Assembly (NCBI RefSeq): GCF_000332495.1
Contig: NZ_AOGW02000006.1
Coordinates: 310,001-374,000 of the forward strand
Source of the DNA: Leptospira terpstrae serovar Hualin str. LT 11-33 = ATCC 700639
GTDB taxonomy: Bacteria > Spirochaetota > Leptospiria > Leptospirales > Leptospiraceae
Length of the DNA stretch: 64,000 nt
Direction of reading: 5' to 3'
This document shows, piece by piece, positions 1-8,433 of this stretch. Every line of letters begins with the position of its first letter. Position 1 is the stretch's first letter. Below the pieces are notes generated by a model, which worked only from the letters and a program-made list of their open reading frames with translations, had not been told where the DNA came from and made no database searches. Position numbers and translations under genes: made by a program.

Positions 1-296
1 AAACCGATCCGTTCCCAAAGGCGAAACACTTGAGACTTTGGTTCCATTGTGTCATCTTCTAATATTCCGGATCCACCTTCTAAAATAGCACCCACCGAAC
101 TGACATTCAATCCAAACCCTCGTTTGATATCTTTTGCTACTTCAGTGAGTCGATTAGCATCGACTTTGCTTATGGCATAGAGGATAATAAATAGTCCAAG
201 TAATAAGGTGATCATATCGGCATAGGTCAATAACCAACGATCATGTGCCTCGACATGTTCTTCTTCTTTAGATACAAACCGGGATCGTCTTCTCAT
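1..296 (-). CDS. motB: Flagellar motor protein MotB, N-terminal part
   Basis: Partial gene running off the left edge; only the first ~98 residues are visible. MotB is the stator subunit that anchors the MotA/MotB proton channel to peptidoglycan. The reverse strand reads a basic, charged start (MRRRSRF), then the conserved stator segment RWLLTYADMITLLLGLF, with the proton-binding aspartate in TYAD at about residue 27 and a single membrane helix after it. The plug-like region (GFGLN, GSGILEDD) follows, and the OmpA-like domain lies outside the window. The start codon overlaps the stop of the upstream gene (ATGA at 293-296), so the two are translationally coupled. MotB fits better than a general OmpA protein because of the TYAD-containing helix. 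Confidence 0.88.
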   Translation of the reverse strand, partial: MRRRSRFVSKEEEHVEAHDRWLLTYADMITLLLGLFIILYAISKVDANRLTEVAKDIKRGFGLNVSSVGAILEGGSGILEDDTMEPKSQVFRLWERIG

Positions 297-946
297 ATTT
301 CCTCTTTGAGCGTTGGAAAGGCTTTATATAAAAACTCCCATTCCTTTTCCTTTACTTTCACATAGAACTCGTTAAATAAATCTTGGCCAACGGGTAAAGT
401 TGCATAGTAACCTTGTTCCACTTTTTTAAATAAAGGATAAACACCTAATAAACGAGACATCATAGCAGCTGGTTTTATAATATAAGCACTCACTGGTTTG
501 TGCGCCAATTCATAGAATTTTTTAAGATTAAAGAGTACAACTTCTAATTGTTTTTTTCGCGTCTCTCTTTCATCTAACTCGCAAAAAAGTGTGAAGTATT
601 CTTCTTGATCGATTTCTCTTCCCGGCTTCCATCCTTTGGCGAGAAGAAGTTTGGCCATTAGAATGTCTAAATCGTCTGTTATGGTGTTAAGTTCCATTAG
701 ACGTTCCACACTTTCTCTAGTGCCTTCTTTCATCATGTTTTTGACTTTATCGTAAGTAGTAAAAGCCAAAGTTTCCCACTCTTCTTTTCCATCTAAATTA
801 TAAACAGTTTCAAAGAAGAATTTTGCCATCTCAATAGTTTCTTTACGGTGAAAAAAATCATAATAATAGAGATGAAATCGATCCACTTGGACACGAACAA
901 TCTCTCTTCTGGCAAGTGTGACTTCTTCCGTCAATTGGTGTTTCAT
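293..946 (-). CDS. Conserved protein upstream of motB, resembling FFLEELY-motif proteins
   Basis: 217-residue soluble protein with no signal peptide or membrane helix. It has an N-terminal helical stretch with many Arg/Tyr, the sequence AKFFFETVYNLDG near residue 41, then helical segments rich in Lys and Glu. The pattern of a Tyr-rich start, FF(L/F)E.(L/V)Y and a following acidic helix resembles the FFLEELY-motif family of proteobacteria; this is recalled resemblance, not a search result. Its stop overlaps the motB start by four bases (ATGA), so it is probably co-translated with motB and could belong to flagellar or motor function. Function unknown. Confidence 0.7.
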   Translation of the reverse strand: MKHQLTEEVTLARREIVRVQVDRFHLYYYDFFHRKETIEMAKFFFETVYNLDGKEEWETLAFTTYDKVKNMMKEGTRESVERLMELNTITDDLDILMAKLLLAKGWKPGREIDQEEYFTLFCELDERETRKKQLEVVLFNLKKFYELAHKPVSAYIIKPAAMMSRLLGVYPLFKKVEQGYYATLPVGQDLFNEFYVKVKEKEWEFLYKAFPTLKEEI

Positions 947-952
947 TTACTT

Positions 953-2095
953 TTAGTTAGTTGAAACTCCCAAAAGATAAGAAGGAAATCCTTGTTGGTC
1001 ACGTTCAAATGGAGCTATCGAAAACTGATTAGGAATAGATACTATCTCATGATAAAACTTATAAGTAGAACGAAATAAAATTTTTGGAGTTACCGATTCT
1101 TTTGGTGTATATAAGAATTTGATTCCATAACGAAAGTTATTGGCCCAACCTTCTTTAGTTACTTCTAACAATGGGTATTCAGCAGGAATTTTTTTATTAG
1201 AGACAACATTATAAACTATATCGCCTTTTTTATACACCCGAACTCCTTGTGTTTCTCCCGCGAGTCGAACGGATCCTGCTTCTGGGAATGACAAGGACAA
1301 ATAGGTAAGACTTACATAGTTTCCACGATTCTTAAGTTGCAAAGTCACTTGCGATTCTTTTCCTATCTCAAATTTAGGCGTTACTTCTAAAGATACAAAA
1401 GAAGGTACTGGCTGCATGGGAAGGTTAGCAAGCATCTCCCAACCATTATAAACAAATTCTTGGGAATAATTTGGATTGGATGGAAAGATACGAAATGATT
1501 TGTCTTTGGTACTATATTCAAAATCCACTCGTTTGCTTCTTTTTAACTCTTCATGTTCTTTGAGTTGGAATCCGTCCCAAATTTTTTTCCCTTTGCGGTA
1601 ACCCATGGGAACAGAAAATAAACCTAACGGTGGTTCTTCGGCGAGCACTTCAATAAAAACAGAATTAAAATTATCTCCAGGAAGTTCCGCAACAACGATC
1701 CTTCGGAGACAATCTCCCGCAAAGGTAGATTTTTCTTTTCCTGGCGCGGAACCCGAAACCCAAGAATTTAATTTCGCATCATAAAACATTGGCCCCAAGT
1801 TTTGTAAAAAATATTCCAACTTCCAAAGAAAGGTCCAACTGGTTCCTTCTTTTCGAAATGCCGCAATAACCTCACTGGTCCCCGACTGGAATAAAACCAA
1901 AGTTTCCATTTCCGGTGATTCGTCCAAATTGATCTGCTTTTGGCCTAAAACACGAACGGATTGTCCAGAATCCTTTCCATAAACCGCCTCCCGAATTTCC
2001 AAATCCGAAGGAAGTTCCTTTTGAGAGCAAGAAACGAAAGAAACTAGTGCAAAAAGGAAAGTCACTGGAAAAAGAAATCGATTGGATAAATTCAT
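953..2095 (-). CDS. Putative lipoprotein of unknown function
   Basis: 380 residues from the ATG at 2095. This start is preferred over a longer frame to 2122 because it gives a clean lipoprotein signal: MNLSNR, a hydrophobic core, then the lipobox-like FVSC with Cys at about residue 23, followed by SQKE. The rest is a mixed beta-rich, probably periplasmic or outer-membrane-anchored protein with no recognised domain. A segment near residues 235-330 (LEVTPKFEIG, LQLKNRGNYVSL) looks like an immunoglobulin-like or CARDB-type fold. It ends seven bases before the FFLEELY-like gene and so probably heads the same minus-strand operon as motB. No clear Shine-Dalgarno is visible. Confidence 0.72.
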   Translation of the reverse strand: MNLSNRFLFPVTFLFALVSFVSCSQKELPSDLEIREAVYGKDSGQSVRVLGQKQINLDESPEMETLVLFQSGTSEVIAAFRKEGTSWTFLWKLEYFLQNLGPMFYDAKLNSWVSGSAPGKEKSTFAGDCLRRIVVAELPGDNFNSVFIEVLAEEPPLGLFSVPMGYRKGKKIWDGFQLKEHEELKRSKRVDFEYSTKDKSFRIFPSNPNYSQEFVYNGWEMLANLPMQPVPSFVSLEVTPKFEIGKESQVTLQLKNRGNYVSLTYLSLSFPEAGSVRLAGETQGVRVYKKGDIVYNVVSNKKIPAEYPLLEVTKEGWANNFRYGIKFLYTPKESVTPKILFRSTYKFYHEIVSIPNQFSIAPFERDQQGFPSYLLGVSTN

Positions 2096-2192
2096 AGGAA
2101 TTCTTTCATTCCAGCATACCAAAACTCCAATTCAACCTTTTTTGCTTTTCCTTTCGAACTCTCGTGTTTTACTCGTCTAAGTAGTAAGAATT

Positions 2193-2544
2193 GGGGACGA
2201 CATTGGTTTCGACTGTTGTTGGCTTGGATTCAGTGGCACGTAGGGGTGAGGGACCTCTTAAAAACCTTCAAAACAATAACTGCAAATAACGAATTTGCTC
2301 TAGCAGCTTAGTTTTAAGCTCTACGGTTTCCATGGCTGTTTCCTTAGGTGGCCAAGAAACCGACACCTCTCTAAGGACCTTTCGGATCTGTCGCCCGCTT
2401 CGGGCCGAATTGAACTCTAAGTAGGATAGGAATTAGTCCCCCGTTTGTAGGGTAAGTCTTTCCGAAATTTATTTGCAAACTAAACGTGTAGAAGCTGCAT
2501 TTGAGGGCGATAGGACCCGGGTTCGACTCCCGGCGTCTCCACCA
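2193..2544 (+). ncRNA. ssrA: Transfer-messenger RNA (tmRNA)
   Basis: tmRNA rescues stalled ribosomes and tags the unfinished protein for proteolysis. The 5' end GGGGACG pairs with the 3' CGTCTCC, closing the tRNA-like acceptor stem, and the sequence ends with the encoded ACCA. The T-arm GGGTTCGACTCCC is intact, and the 5' end has the usual GGTTTCGAC. The tag frame runs from GCA at 2282 to TAG at 2309-2311 and encodes ANNEFALAA, ending in the typical ALAA degron. The RNA is one piece of about 352 nt, not permuted. It stands alone, with a GC-rich hairpin element starting 12 bases after its 3' end. Confidence 0.96.
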
Positions 2545-2556
2545 TTCAGGCATTCA

Positions 2557-2636
2557 TTGTGCAGCGTTCGCCTGGCCCTCCGTGGCCAGAGCTCCCGCCC
2601 ACGTCCATCCATGGACGTTGTGCACAACAAACGCCT
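2557..2636 (+). repeat. GC-rich structured element after ssrA (element A)
   Basis: A GC-rich block inside AT-rich DNA. It holds a hairpin CTGGCC/GGCCAG at 2572-2589, a perfect 8-bp inverted repeat ACGTCCAT/ATGGACGT at 2601-2618, and the palindrome TTGTGCACAA at 2618-2627. The motif TTGTGCA followed by CGCCT occurs at both ends (2557-2573 and 2618-2636), so near-direct repeats bound the hairpins. It shares a skeleton (GTGCA, CGCCT, hairpin, AGCTC, GCCC) with the element at 10606-10665. It could be an ssrA terminator, a REP-like repeat or a relic of a mobile element. The remainder of the gap to 2751 is AT-rich and empty. Confidence 0.5.
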
Positions 2637-2751
2637 TCATCAGGTAATTAGCTAAAGTTTACTAAAATTCCTTTTAGTATTGTTTCTAAGTATCATCTAA
2701 CAAAAGATTTACAACGGGAGTCCAAGGTAGGAAGTCAAAGACTGAGTAACA

Positions 2752-3135
2752 TTGCAAACATCTAAGCACTCGCAATTTATCTATATTTTTAATTTAACCA
2801 TAACAACCGCTATTTGCATCATTTCTTTCGATTGTTCACCCGCTTATGAAGAAATTGAAATTGTTTACCAAGCGGAAGATGGCCAAAGGATCACGGCTGT
2901 TTATCACAATCCAACAAATGATGTAGACAAATTCTCTGTAACTCTAGAAATACCTCGTGGGCAACCGATCACCTTAAATCAAGGAGCTGCTGCCTCAGGA
3001 GTTCGTTATACGGATGACAAAACTTTGGTTTGGTGGACTAAATCTAACGTTGCGTTTATGATGAAACCAGATGGAAAAGGTGATTGGCAAATAACTGACA
3101 GATATAAAGAAATTTTATTAGATCAGAATCGTTGA
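2752..3135 (+). CDS. MliC-type C-type lysozyme inhibitor, probable lipoprotein
   Basis: 127 residues. The C-terminal ~90 residues fit the membrane-bound lysozyme inhibitor family: YQAEDGQRITAVYHN, then ASGVRYTDDKTLVWWTKSNVAF, which matches the family pattern ASGaRY..g.l.WWtKGdeA. MliC proteins sit in the cell envelope and block C-type lysozyme. The N-terminus is hydrophobic and ends IISFDC-SPAY, a plausible spirochaetal lipobox with Cys at about residue 28. The start is TTG at 2752, the only in-frame candidate after a stop at 2743-2745. The possible ribosome site AAGGTAGGAAG lies rather far upstream, so the exact start is uncertain. It is convergent with the next gene and appears monocistronic. 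Confidence 0.75.
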   Translation: MQTSKHSQFIYIFNLTITTAICIISFDCSPAYEEIEIVYQAEDGQRITAVYHNPTNDVDKFSVTLEIPRGQPITLNQGAAASGVRYTDDKTLVWWTKSNVAFMMKPDGKGDWQITDRYKEILLDQNR

Positions 3136-3164
3136 TAAAGTATTTGCAACTCTATATGATTTCA

Positions 3165-3581
3165 TCAAATAAAAGATTCAATTTTAATCTTTGGCCAGAC
3201 ACCGAACCAAGTATGATAATAAAGCATATAAATTCCAAATGATATCCCGCATAAGATAAGAAAGACGGCCGTTTTGCGAAAGACCAAAAGATTTCCTATA
3301 TCCACGGTCATTTTCAAAACAATCTTTGTTAGCTTATCTATGATGGAGAACAAAAAGAAAAAAAGCAAAAGGATCACACCCATACCAATCAAAGTTACAA
3401 CGGGTTTTTCATATATACTCGTCAGACCCAATACCCGTCCATTGATCAAAGTTACCACCAAATCAACAGCTAGTATACAGAGCAGGCGAAAATAAAAACC
3501 TAAAAACCAATGAAAGAGAGATTGTTTCGGTGAAGAGGACATGGGGTAATGTCTATGTGTCCGAACTATATTTGCAAGCAT
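3165..3581 (-). CDS. Small integral membrane protein, unknown function
   Basis: Up to 138 residues with three predicted membrane helices: residues ~24-46, ~62-82 (VTLIGMGVILLLFFFLFSIID) and ~104-121. A Lys-containing loop lies between helices two and three. An alternative start at 3542 (MSSSPKQSL) would remove 13 residues. The longer start has GAG eight bases upstream, and neither ribosome site is strong. No family is recognised. It is convergent with the lysozyme-inhibitor gene, with 29 bases between stops and no obvious terminator. Confidence 0.55.
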   Translation of the reverse strand: MLANIVRTHRHYPMSSSPKQSLFHWFLGFYFRLLCILAVDLVVTLINGRVLGLTSIYEKPVVTLIGMGVILLLFFFLFSIIDKLTKIVLKMTVDIGNLLVFRKTAVFLILCGISFGIYMLYYHTWFGVWPKIKIESFI

Positions 3582-3670
3582 GATTTCTCAAAAAAACTTC
3601 TTTCGCCGAGTTAAACCCTTGTTCTACACTGCCACAGGCACAATTCTGTTGTTATGTGAGTATCAACTGT

Positions 3671-4414
3671 TTATTTGAATAAATTGTTTAAATAAGCTTC
3701 AAGATTAAGGCGAATTGGCATCAAATACATGTTTAATTCATTTTGTGAGCAATAAGCAATTACCTCTTTCGCAAACTGTACATTCCAATCCATGGTAAGT
3801 TTAAAATCTTTTGGAAAGTAAGCTCTATTCCTCGATTCCCAATAACTTTGTGATTTTTCAGTAACCACGGGACTGATTCCAATATATACTTCCATTCCTC
3901 TAAGTTTTTCAGTAAAAATATCTATCAGTCTTAAATCAAAAAAAGGTTGAGTAAGGAATCCATCGGCCCCAGCATCTTTTTTCATTTCAATATAATCAAA
4001 TTCGTCTTTTATCCCAACACGATACTGATCAACGGCAGCATAAACTTTTAAGTGGCTAATTTCTTTTTTTAGTTTCTTAATCATTTTAATTGAAGTTGTT
4101 GGATAAACTCTTTTAGACATATCCGTTGGCGGATCACCCTTTATTACAACAACAGAAGACACTTGGTTATTTTGTAAATATTCTATAATATCACCACAGT
4201 TATCCAAATCAAAATCAATGGCCCGTAAGTGGGGAATTACATTCGGAAAAATATTTTTAATCTCTGAAGCAGCAACCCAACTTCTAGTTTCAAATCGTAA
4301 CAAATCTGGAATGTTAATGCCAGATATTTGACTAAAATTATTTTTTACAAAGTTTACTTCACTCAATAATGTATCTATATCTCTTGGTACAACTTCTAGC
4401 AGAATTTTAGTCAT
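3671..4414 (-). CDS. Methylenetetrahydrofolate reductase-like protein
   Basis: 247 residues, shorter than typical MetF (about 280-300). MTHFR reduces 5,10-methylene-THF to 5-methyl-THF with FAD. Family features are an N-terminal LLEVVPRD (position of the conserved Glu), VVIKGDPP near residue 92, an AAVDQYR motif near 126, and the strong match KKDAGADGFLTQPFFDL near 145-160, which forms the barrel strand around the flavin. The C-terminal end of the barrel is present but short. It is not beside other methionine genes; neighbours are unrelated small proteins, so it may be a divergent paralogue acting on another folate-like substrate. The gene is visibly AT-richer than the housekeeping genes further right. 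Confidence 0.78.
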   Translation of the reverse strand: MTKILLEVVPRDIDTLLSEVNFVKNNFSQISGINIPDLLRFETRSWVAASEIKNIFPNVIPHLRAIDFDLDNCGDIIEYLQNNQVSSVVVIKGDPPTDMSKRVYPTTSIKMIKKLKKEISHLKVYAAVDQYRVGIKDEFDYIEMKKDAGADGFLTQPFFDLRLIDIFTEKLRGMEVYIGISPVVTEKSQSYWESRNRAYFPKDFKLTMDWNVQFAKEVIAYCSQNELNMYLMPIRLNLEAYLNNLFK

Positions 4415-4459
4415 TTAAATCCCTTTTATTATAATTGATTTTGGTGCTGATTAAATAGT

Positions 4460-5041
4460 TTAGTGTATTTTTTTTTGATTCTTCATCATTGCGAGAAGAG
4501 CATTCATTCGTTTTTCTCTGGTCTCTTGAGTTTTTGCAGTTTGTAGTCTCCAAGCAATTGCAAATAAGTTTGTTTTATTCAGTGTTTTAAAGAATTCGTA
4601 TGCTGGTTTGTCTTTTGCTATTATAGTTAAAAAATCTGAAGGAATTTCCATTTTACTGGGAGAATCATATGCCTTATCCCATCTTCCATCTTTTTTTGCA
4701 GTTTCAATTTCTTTTAATCCAGAAGGTTGCATTCGTTTTTCTTTGATAAGCGAAATAACTCGTTCTCTATTTCGTTTTGACCATATGCTCTTTGGTCTAC
4801 GTGGAGTAAATTTTTGAAGCCAAGAATTTTCATCATACGTTTTTTTCTGGCTATCGATCCAGCCAAAACAAAGTGCTTCATCTAATGCCTCATCATAAGT
4901 TATCGTTTTTTTACCTGAATCTTTCTTATAAATTTGTAACCAAATACCTTTATGAAAATTGGAATAATGTATCTTAAGCCATTCCTTCCATTTATTTTGA
5001 GAAGAAAACGATTTTATGGGAATCTCGTCATCTTTATCCAT
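4460..5041 (-). CDS. YdeI/OmpD-associated family protein
   Basis: 193 residues. Matches the YdeI-like (OmdA) family: an N-terminal segment W..WL...H....GIWL.I.KK, then TYDEALDEALCFGWIDSQ, then the Trp/Arg-rich FTPRRPKSIWSKRNRERV, and a C-terminal helical part (AYEFFKTLNKTNLFAIAWRLQTAKTQETREKRM). The family is soluble and of uncertain role, linked to stress or peptide resistance in some bacteria. No signal peptide. It is separated by 45 bases from the MTHFR-like gene on the same strand and might be co-transcribed with it. Confidence 0.82.
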   Translation of the reverse strand: MDKDDEIPIKSFSSQNKWKEWLKIHYSNFHKGIWLQIYKKDSGKKTITYDEALDEALCFGWIDSQKKTYDENSWLQKFTPRRPKSIWSKRNRERVISLIKEKRMQPSGLKEIETAKKDGRWDKAYDSPSKMEIPSDFLTIIAKDKPAYEFFKTLNKTNLFAIAWRLQTAKTQETREKRMNALLAMMKNQKKIH

Positions 5042-5192
5042 AGAATTTCAATCTCTCCTAAGTATATTCTGTCGCATGCATTGAAGATCAAATTAGAGAT
5101 AGAAATTCGAATCAACTAAGAAATCGACTACTACCAGTAAGATTTAAATGCTGCATGGCTTTAGATCAATCAAATGTTTGTTAGGATGACTA

Positions 5193-5678
5193 TTACTTCA
5201 TTACAGGAATAAAAATCATTTCTTCAGAACTCGGATCGTTATTTCTGTATTTGTCTCCCATCACTTCAAAATGAGGTCGTTGGTCCAACCTATATCCCGA
5301 CCTTGGAAACCATTCTTGAAAAATTCTTTGGTAAAAAGGACCAGCCTGACTTGGTAAACCATGATACAAAAATCGAACATAAAGACCTGATGGAATTTTT
5401 ATGATTTCCAAATCTTCGGATAACGTTGCCTTTTCAAAAACCTCACTCACCTCGACACCTGCCCATTTCATAAATCGGTTGGATGGATTAAAATTTTGAA
5501 AGTAGTCAGAAGTATAAACAGCCATTGAAATTAAATTGGAGTCCAATCGATTTGAAATATCTTTTGATTTTGGGATAAATTTTTGCCACAATGTTTGTGT
5601 TTGATTCTCCATTAGAGACATTTCTAATTTCATTCCAATAATAATTTTTTGATCAATTTCTACTATTTCTGAATTCAT
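5193..5678 (-). CDS. GyrI-like (effector-binding) domain protein
   Basis: 161 residues, a stand-alone GyrI-like/AraC effector-binding domain. Typical features are the start II.IDQKIIIGMKLEMSL, a central MAVYTSDYFQNFNPSNRFMKWAGVEV, GLYVRFLYHGLPSQAGPFYQRIFQEWFPRSGYRLDQRPHFEVM, and the closing EEMIFIPV strand. Such domains bind small hydrophobic or cationic molecules; some act as drug-binding or gyrase-protecting proteins or hydrolyse small toxic compounds. No DNA-binding part is present. It lies 52 bases downstream of the AraC gene on the same strand, so the two could form a sensor pair. Confidence 0.8.
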   Translation of the reverse strand: MNSEIVEIDQKIIIGMKLEMSLMENQTQTLWQKFIPKSKDISNRLDSNLISMAVYTSDYFQNFNPSNRFMKWAGVEVSEVFEKATLSEDLEIIKIPSGLYVRFLYHGLPSQAGPFYQRIFQEWFPRSGYRLDQRPHFEVMGDKYRNNDPSSEEMIFIPVMK

Positions 5679-5730
5679 AAGTAAAACATGGAATTATAAT
5701 TATATTTTGCAATATCTTATTACTAAATCC

Positions 5731-6615
5731 TTATATCCCCATTTCTTTTAGTAATTTCGCATCACGAGCGGGAGAGGCTCCAAAAAAACGAGAGTATTCC
5801 CTATTGAATTGAGATACACTTTCGTAACCTACATCTAACGCTGCATCAGTCACCGAATAGCCACTATAGGTTAAAAGTTTTCTTGCTTCCAAAAGCCGTA
5901 ACTGTTTTTGAAATTGTATGGGACTTAAACCTGTGATGGATTTGAATTGCCTATGAAAGGTTGTGATTCCCATACAAGCTCTATTTGCCAATTGATCTAT
6001 TTCAAAAGTATTTGTAAAATTTTGCCTGACCCATTGGATAGCTTGGTGAATACTCGATCCTTTTTGATGGGAATGAAATAATTGCCGAAGACGCCATCCC
6101 TCCGGCCCAATCAACACATGATATAAAATTTCTTTTTCATAGAGTGGCGCTAAAGCAGCTATATGTTCTGGTGTTTTCATTAACCGCAACATTCGTAACC
6201 AAACTTCTAAAAATGGTGCTGTGGCAGGACAGGAAGAAAATTCATTATGATTATTTTTACCATCCACCGTATTCGGTGTATCTTTTAATAGATCCAGTAA
6301 CACTTTTTGATCTAACTGAAGAGCCACTGATAAATAGGGACGACCATTGGCAGCTTGTCTCACATAACCTGTTGCAGGCATTTCCGTTGGAATGACAAAA
6401 TACGACGGACCTTCCAAATGTACAACTTGTGTGCCAATCGATATTGTTTTGCCACCTTGGACCACAAGGCCGATTAACGGTTCATATACGGCTGCAAGTT
6501 GGTGTGTCGGAACTTCCCCTTGAATCATAAGCACACGCGGAAGTCCTGTTTTTGTAGGTTCCGTTGTGGCACTACTACATAGTTCCGCGATTTCATTCAG
6601 TATTTTCTGCACCAC
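5731..6615 (-). CDS. AraC family transcriptional regulator
   Basis: 294 residues. The N-terminal half (about 20-170) is an AraC_N-type cupin (VYEPLIGLVVQGGKTISIG, EGPSYFVIPTEMPATGYV, RPYLSVALQLD). The C-terminal ~100 residues hold two helix-turn-helix units: IDQLANRACMGITTFHRQFKSITGLSPIQFQKQLRL and VTDAALDVGYESVSQFNREYSRFFGASP. Divergent from the SDR gene across 267 bases, the usual arrangement in which such a regulator controls the neighbouring oxidoreductase and itself. Probably a cytoplasmic sensor of a small electrophile or aldehyde, judging from similar pairs. Confidence 0.9.
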   Translation of the reverse strand: MVQKILNEIAELCSSATTEPTKTGLPRVLMIQGEVPTHQLAAVYEPLIGLVVQGGKTISIGTQVVHLEGPSYFVIPTEMPATGYVRQAANGRPYLSVALQLDQKVLLDLLKDTPNTVDGKNNHNEFSSCPATAPFLEVWLRMLRLMKTPEHIAALAPLYEKEILYHVLIGPEGWRLRQLFHSHQKGSSIHQAIQWVRQNFTNTFEIDQLANRACMGITTFHRQFKSITGLSPIQFQKQLRLLEARKLLTYSGYSVTDAALDVGYESVSQFNREYSRFFGASPARDAKLLKEMGI

Positions 6616-6882
6616 CCCATCCTAACATAAAAGAGGCTTTTAGGCATTCGATTCTTCAAAAAAATGAATAATTCCTATAAAATATTTCATTCAAAAAATT
6701 AAAGAAAGGTAGTTTTAGGCAATAATTTGGTAAAATCGGATCTTGTGAAAAAATTTCCTTAGGCTATATTTCCTATAACGAAACTTGCAAACAATGAATC
6801 TGTTTTGAAGTGGAAAAGAACGAATGCTCTTTCTTCCATTTTAAAAACTTATTTTTACTCAAGTTCAAAATAGGAGAATATT
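6616..6882. promoter_or_regulatory. Divergent AraC/SDR promoter region
   Basis: AT-rich 267-base spacer between the divergent AraC and SDR genes. The word TTCCTATAA occurs twice in the same orientation, at 6672-6680 and 6770-6778; these could be regulator half-sites, but this is only inferred. A good ribosome site AGGAG stands before the SDR start. Confidence 0.4.
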
Positions 6883-7641
6883 ATGAAAATAGCAATCGTC
6901 ACTGGCGGAAGTAACGGTATAGGGAAAGCAACAGCCATGGAGCTCGGTAAACGAGGAATAGGTGTGATCCTTACTTACAATTCCTACAAAGATCGAGCAG
7001 ATGTTGTCGTAAGTGAAATTGAGAAGATAAACCCAGGAGTGCGCGCCGTTGCATTGAAGTTAGATCTTACAAAAATAGAAACTTTTGAAAAGTTTGTAGA
7101 AGATGTAAAAGGCAAACTCGCTGAAATTTGGAACCGAAACAGTTTCGACTATTTAGTAAATAACGGTGGCGTCGGTGGACCAATGCTCTTCGCAGAATTA
7201 ACAGATACGTATTTTGAACAAATCCTTAATACCAATTATAAGGGACCGATCTTTCTTACCCAAAAACTTGTTAGTTTTATAAAAAATCATGGTGCAATTG
7301 TTAACACTTCTAGTTCATCCAGTACTAAGGCATTTGTTGGGTATTCCATTTACGGATCATTAAAAGCTGCTCTAACAACATGGAGTCGTTATTTAGCAAA
7401 TGAATTAGCTGCTCGCAAAATCCGTGTTAATACAGTATCTCCCGGACCAACACATAGTAATTTCGGAGATGGAGTATTTGACAAATATCCTGAATACATC
7501 AAACCTTTAGCTGATCAAACTGCTTTTGGTCGTATTGGATTACCAGAAGATATAGGGAAAGTCATTGTGAATTTACTCTCTGATGATTTCGGATGGGTCA
7601 CAGCTCAAGACGTTGAAGTATCAGGTGGACATTTGCTTTAA
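6883..7641 (+). CDS. SDR family oxidoreductase
   Basis: 252 residues, normal length for a classical short-chain dehydrogenase/reductase. The cofactor motif TGGSNGIG is at residues 7-14, NNGG at 93-96, catalytic serines at 143-147, and YGSLK (Tyr157, Lys161) completes the active site. The C-terminus FGRIGLPEDIG...VSGGHLL is typical of the FabG-like group. It catalyses NAD(P)-dependent reduction or oxidation of an unknown carbonyl compound. Start ATG with AGGAG upstream. Divergent from the AraC regulator, which probably controls it. Confidence 0.9.
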   Translation: MKIAIVTGGSNGIGKATAMELGKRGIGVILTYNSYKDRADVVVSEIEKINPGVRAVALKLDLTKIETFEKFVEDVKGKLAEIWNRNSFDYLVNNGGVGGPMLFAELTDTYFEQILNTNYKGPIFLTQKLVSFIKNHGAIVNTSSSSSTKAFVGYSIYGSLKAALTTWSRYLANELAARKIRVNTVSPGPTHSNFGDGVFDKYPEYIKPLADQTAFGRIGLPEDIGKVIVNLLSDDFGWVTAQDVEVSGGHLL

Positions 7642-7832
7642 GACGTTTCAAAACAAACTACAAAAACCAACGAGTGCATTAAGAATCTTAACTATAAAAT
7701 TTTCCAATTCACTTCGTTGGTCTTTTCAAGTATAAACAAAAAAATTTATAATAATTCTCTTGATGAAACGGAGAATCTGTTTTTTAAATAGGATAGATTT
7801 GTTTGTTTAATTCCGTATAGAAGGAAAATCAT

Positions 7833-8396
7833 ATGAGAAAATTGATTATGTGGAATGTGATCACCCAAGAAGGTTTTTTTGAGGGTACAAAAAACTGGGA
7901 CTTGAGTTTTCATGGCCTTGTTTGGGGCAAAGAGCTGGAAGAATTCAGCCTCGTTCAATTGAGATCTGCCGACATGCTTGTCTTTGGTTCGACTACATAC
8001 AAAGGTATGGCTGATTACTGGACTAATGCAAAAGAAGAGGAAGGCGAAGTCGCCAAATTCATGAACACAATCCCCAAAGTGGTATGTTCCTCAACCCTTG
8101 TTACAGCCGATTGGAATAATACTGCCATTGTAAAAGATGCTGTATCAGAAATTTATAAATTAAAAAAGGATGGCAATGGCAATATGTTCGTGTTTGGGAG
8201 TGGTAAGCTTTCTGAGTCTTTGATGAAAGCAGAGTTATTTGATGAGTATCGTCTGTGCCTGGCTCCCGTTTTTTTAGGAAATGGTAGACTTCTGTTTCAC
8301 GAGGGACTTCCTTATCAAAAACTCAAACTATTGGAAACAAACCCTCTCACTACTGGTGGTATCATCCTTCGTTATGCACCAATAGGAAAAGAATAA
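7833..8396 (+). CDS. Dihydrofolate reductase family protein (RibD C-terminal type)
   Basis: 187 residues. Matches the RibD C-terminal/DHFR-like fold: MRKLIMWNVITQEGFFEG start, DMLVFGSTTYKGMADYW near residue 48, IPKVVCSSTL, NMFVFGSGKLSESLM (cofactor loop) and the C-terminal LAPVFLGNGRLLF...TTGGIILRYAP. Family members reduce pterin- or riboflavin-type substrates, but most stand-alone copies have no known role. Start ATG with AAGGAAA upstream. The spacer before it has an imperfect long-range inverted repeat around CAACGAGTG/CACTTCGTTG (about 7669-7721) that could terminate the SDR transcript. Confidence 0.85.
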   Translation: MRKLIMWNVITQEGFFEGTKNWDLSFHGLVWGKELEEFSLVQLRSADMLVFGSTTYKGMADYWTNAKEEEGEVAKFMNTIPKVVCSSTLVTADWNNTAIVKDAVSEIYKLKKDGNGNMFVFGSGKLSESLMKAELFDEYRLCLAPVFLGNGRLLFHEGLPYQKLKLLETNPLTTGGIILRYAPIGKE

Positions 8397-8433
8397 ATCA
8401 ACAGCTCAAGTTAGCAGGTATAGATATACATAT

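Noticed and set aside
2557..2636. Possible integron attC site or ssrA attachment duplication
   Set aside because: The end words are GTT-to-AAC, opposite to attC order, and no second copy of the tmRNA 3' end was seen in the window.
2371..2655. Open frames of about 60 codons on both strands across ssrA and element A
   Set aside because: They lie over the tmRNA and the structured repeat, have no ribosome sites and read as RNA-derived sequence; RNA structure explains them.
3580..3678. Small 32-residue hydrophobic open frame on the plus strand
   Set aside because: No ribosome site, overlaps the 3' end of the MTHFR-like gene and has no recognisable family; could be a truncated gene, but support is too weak.
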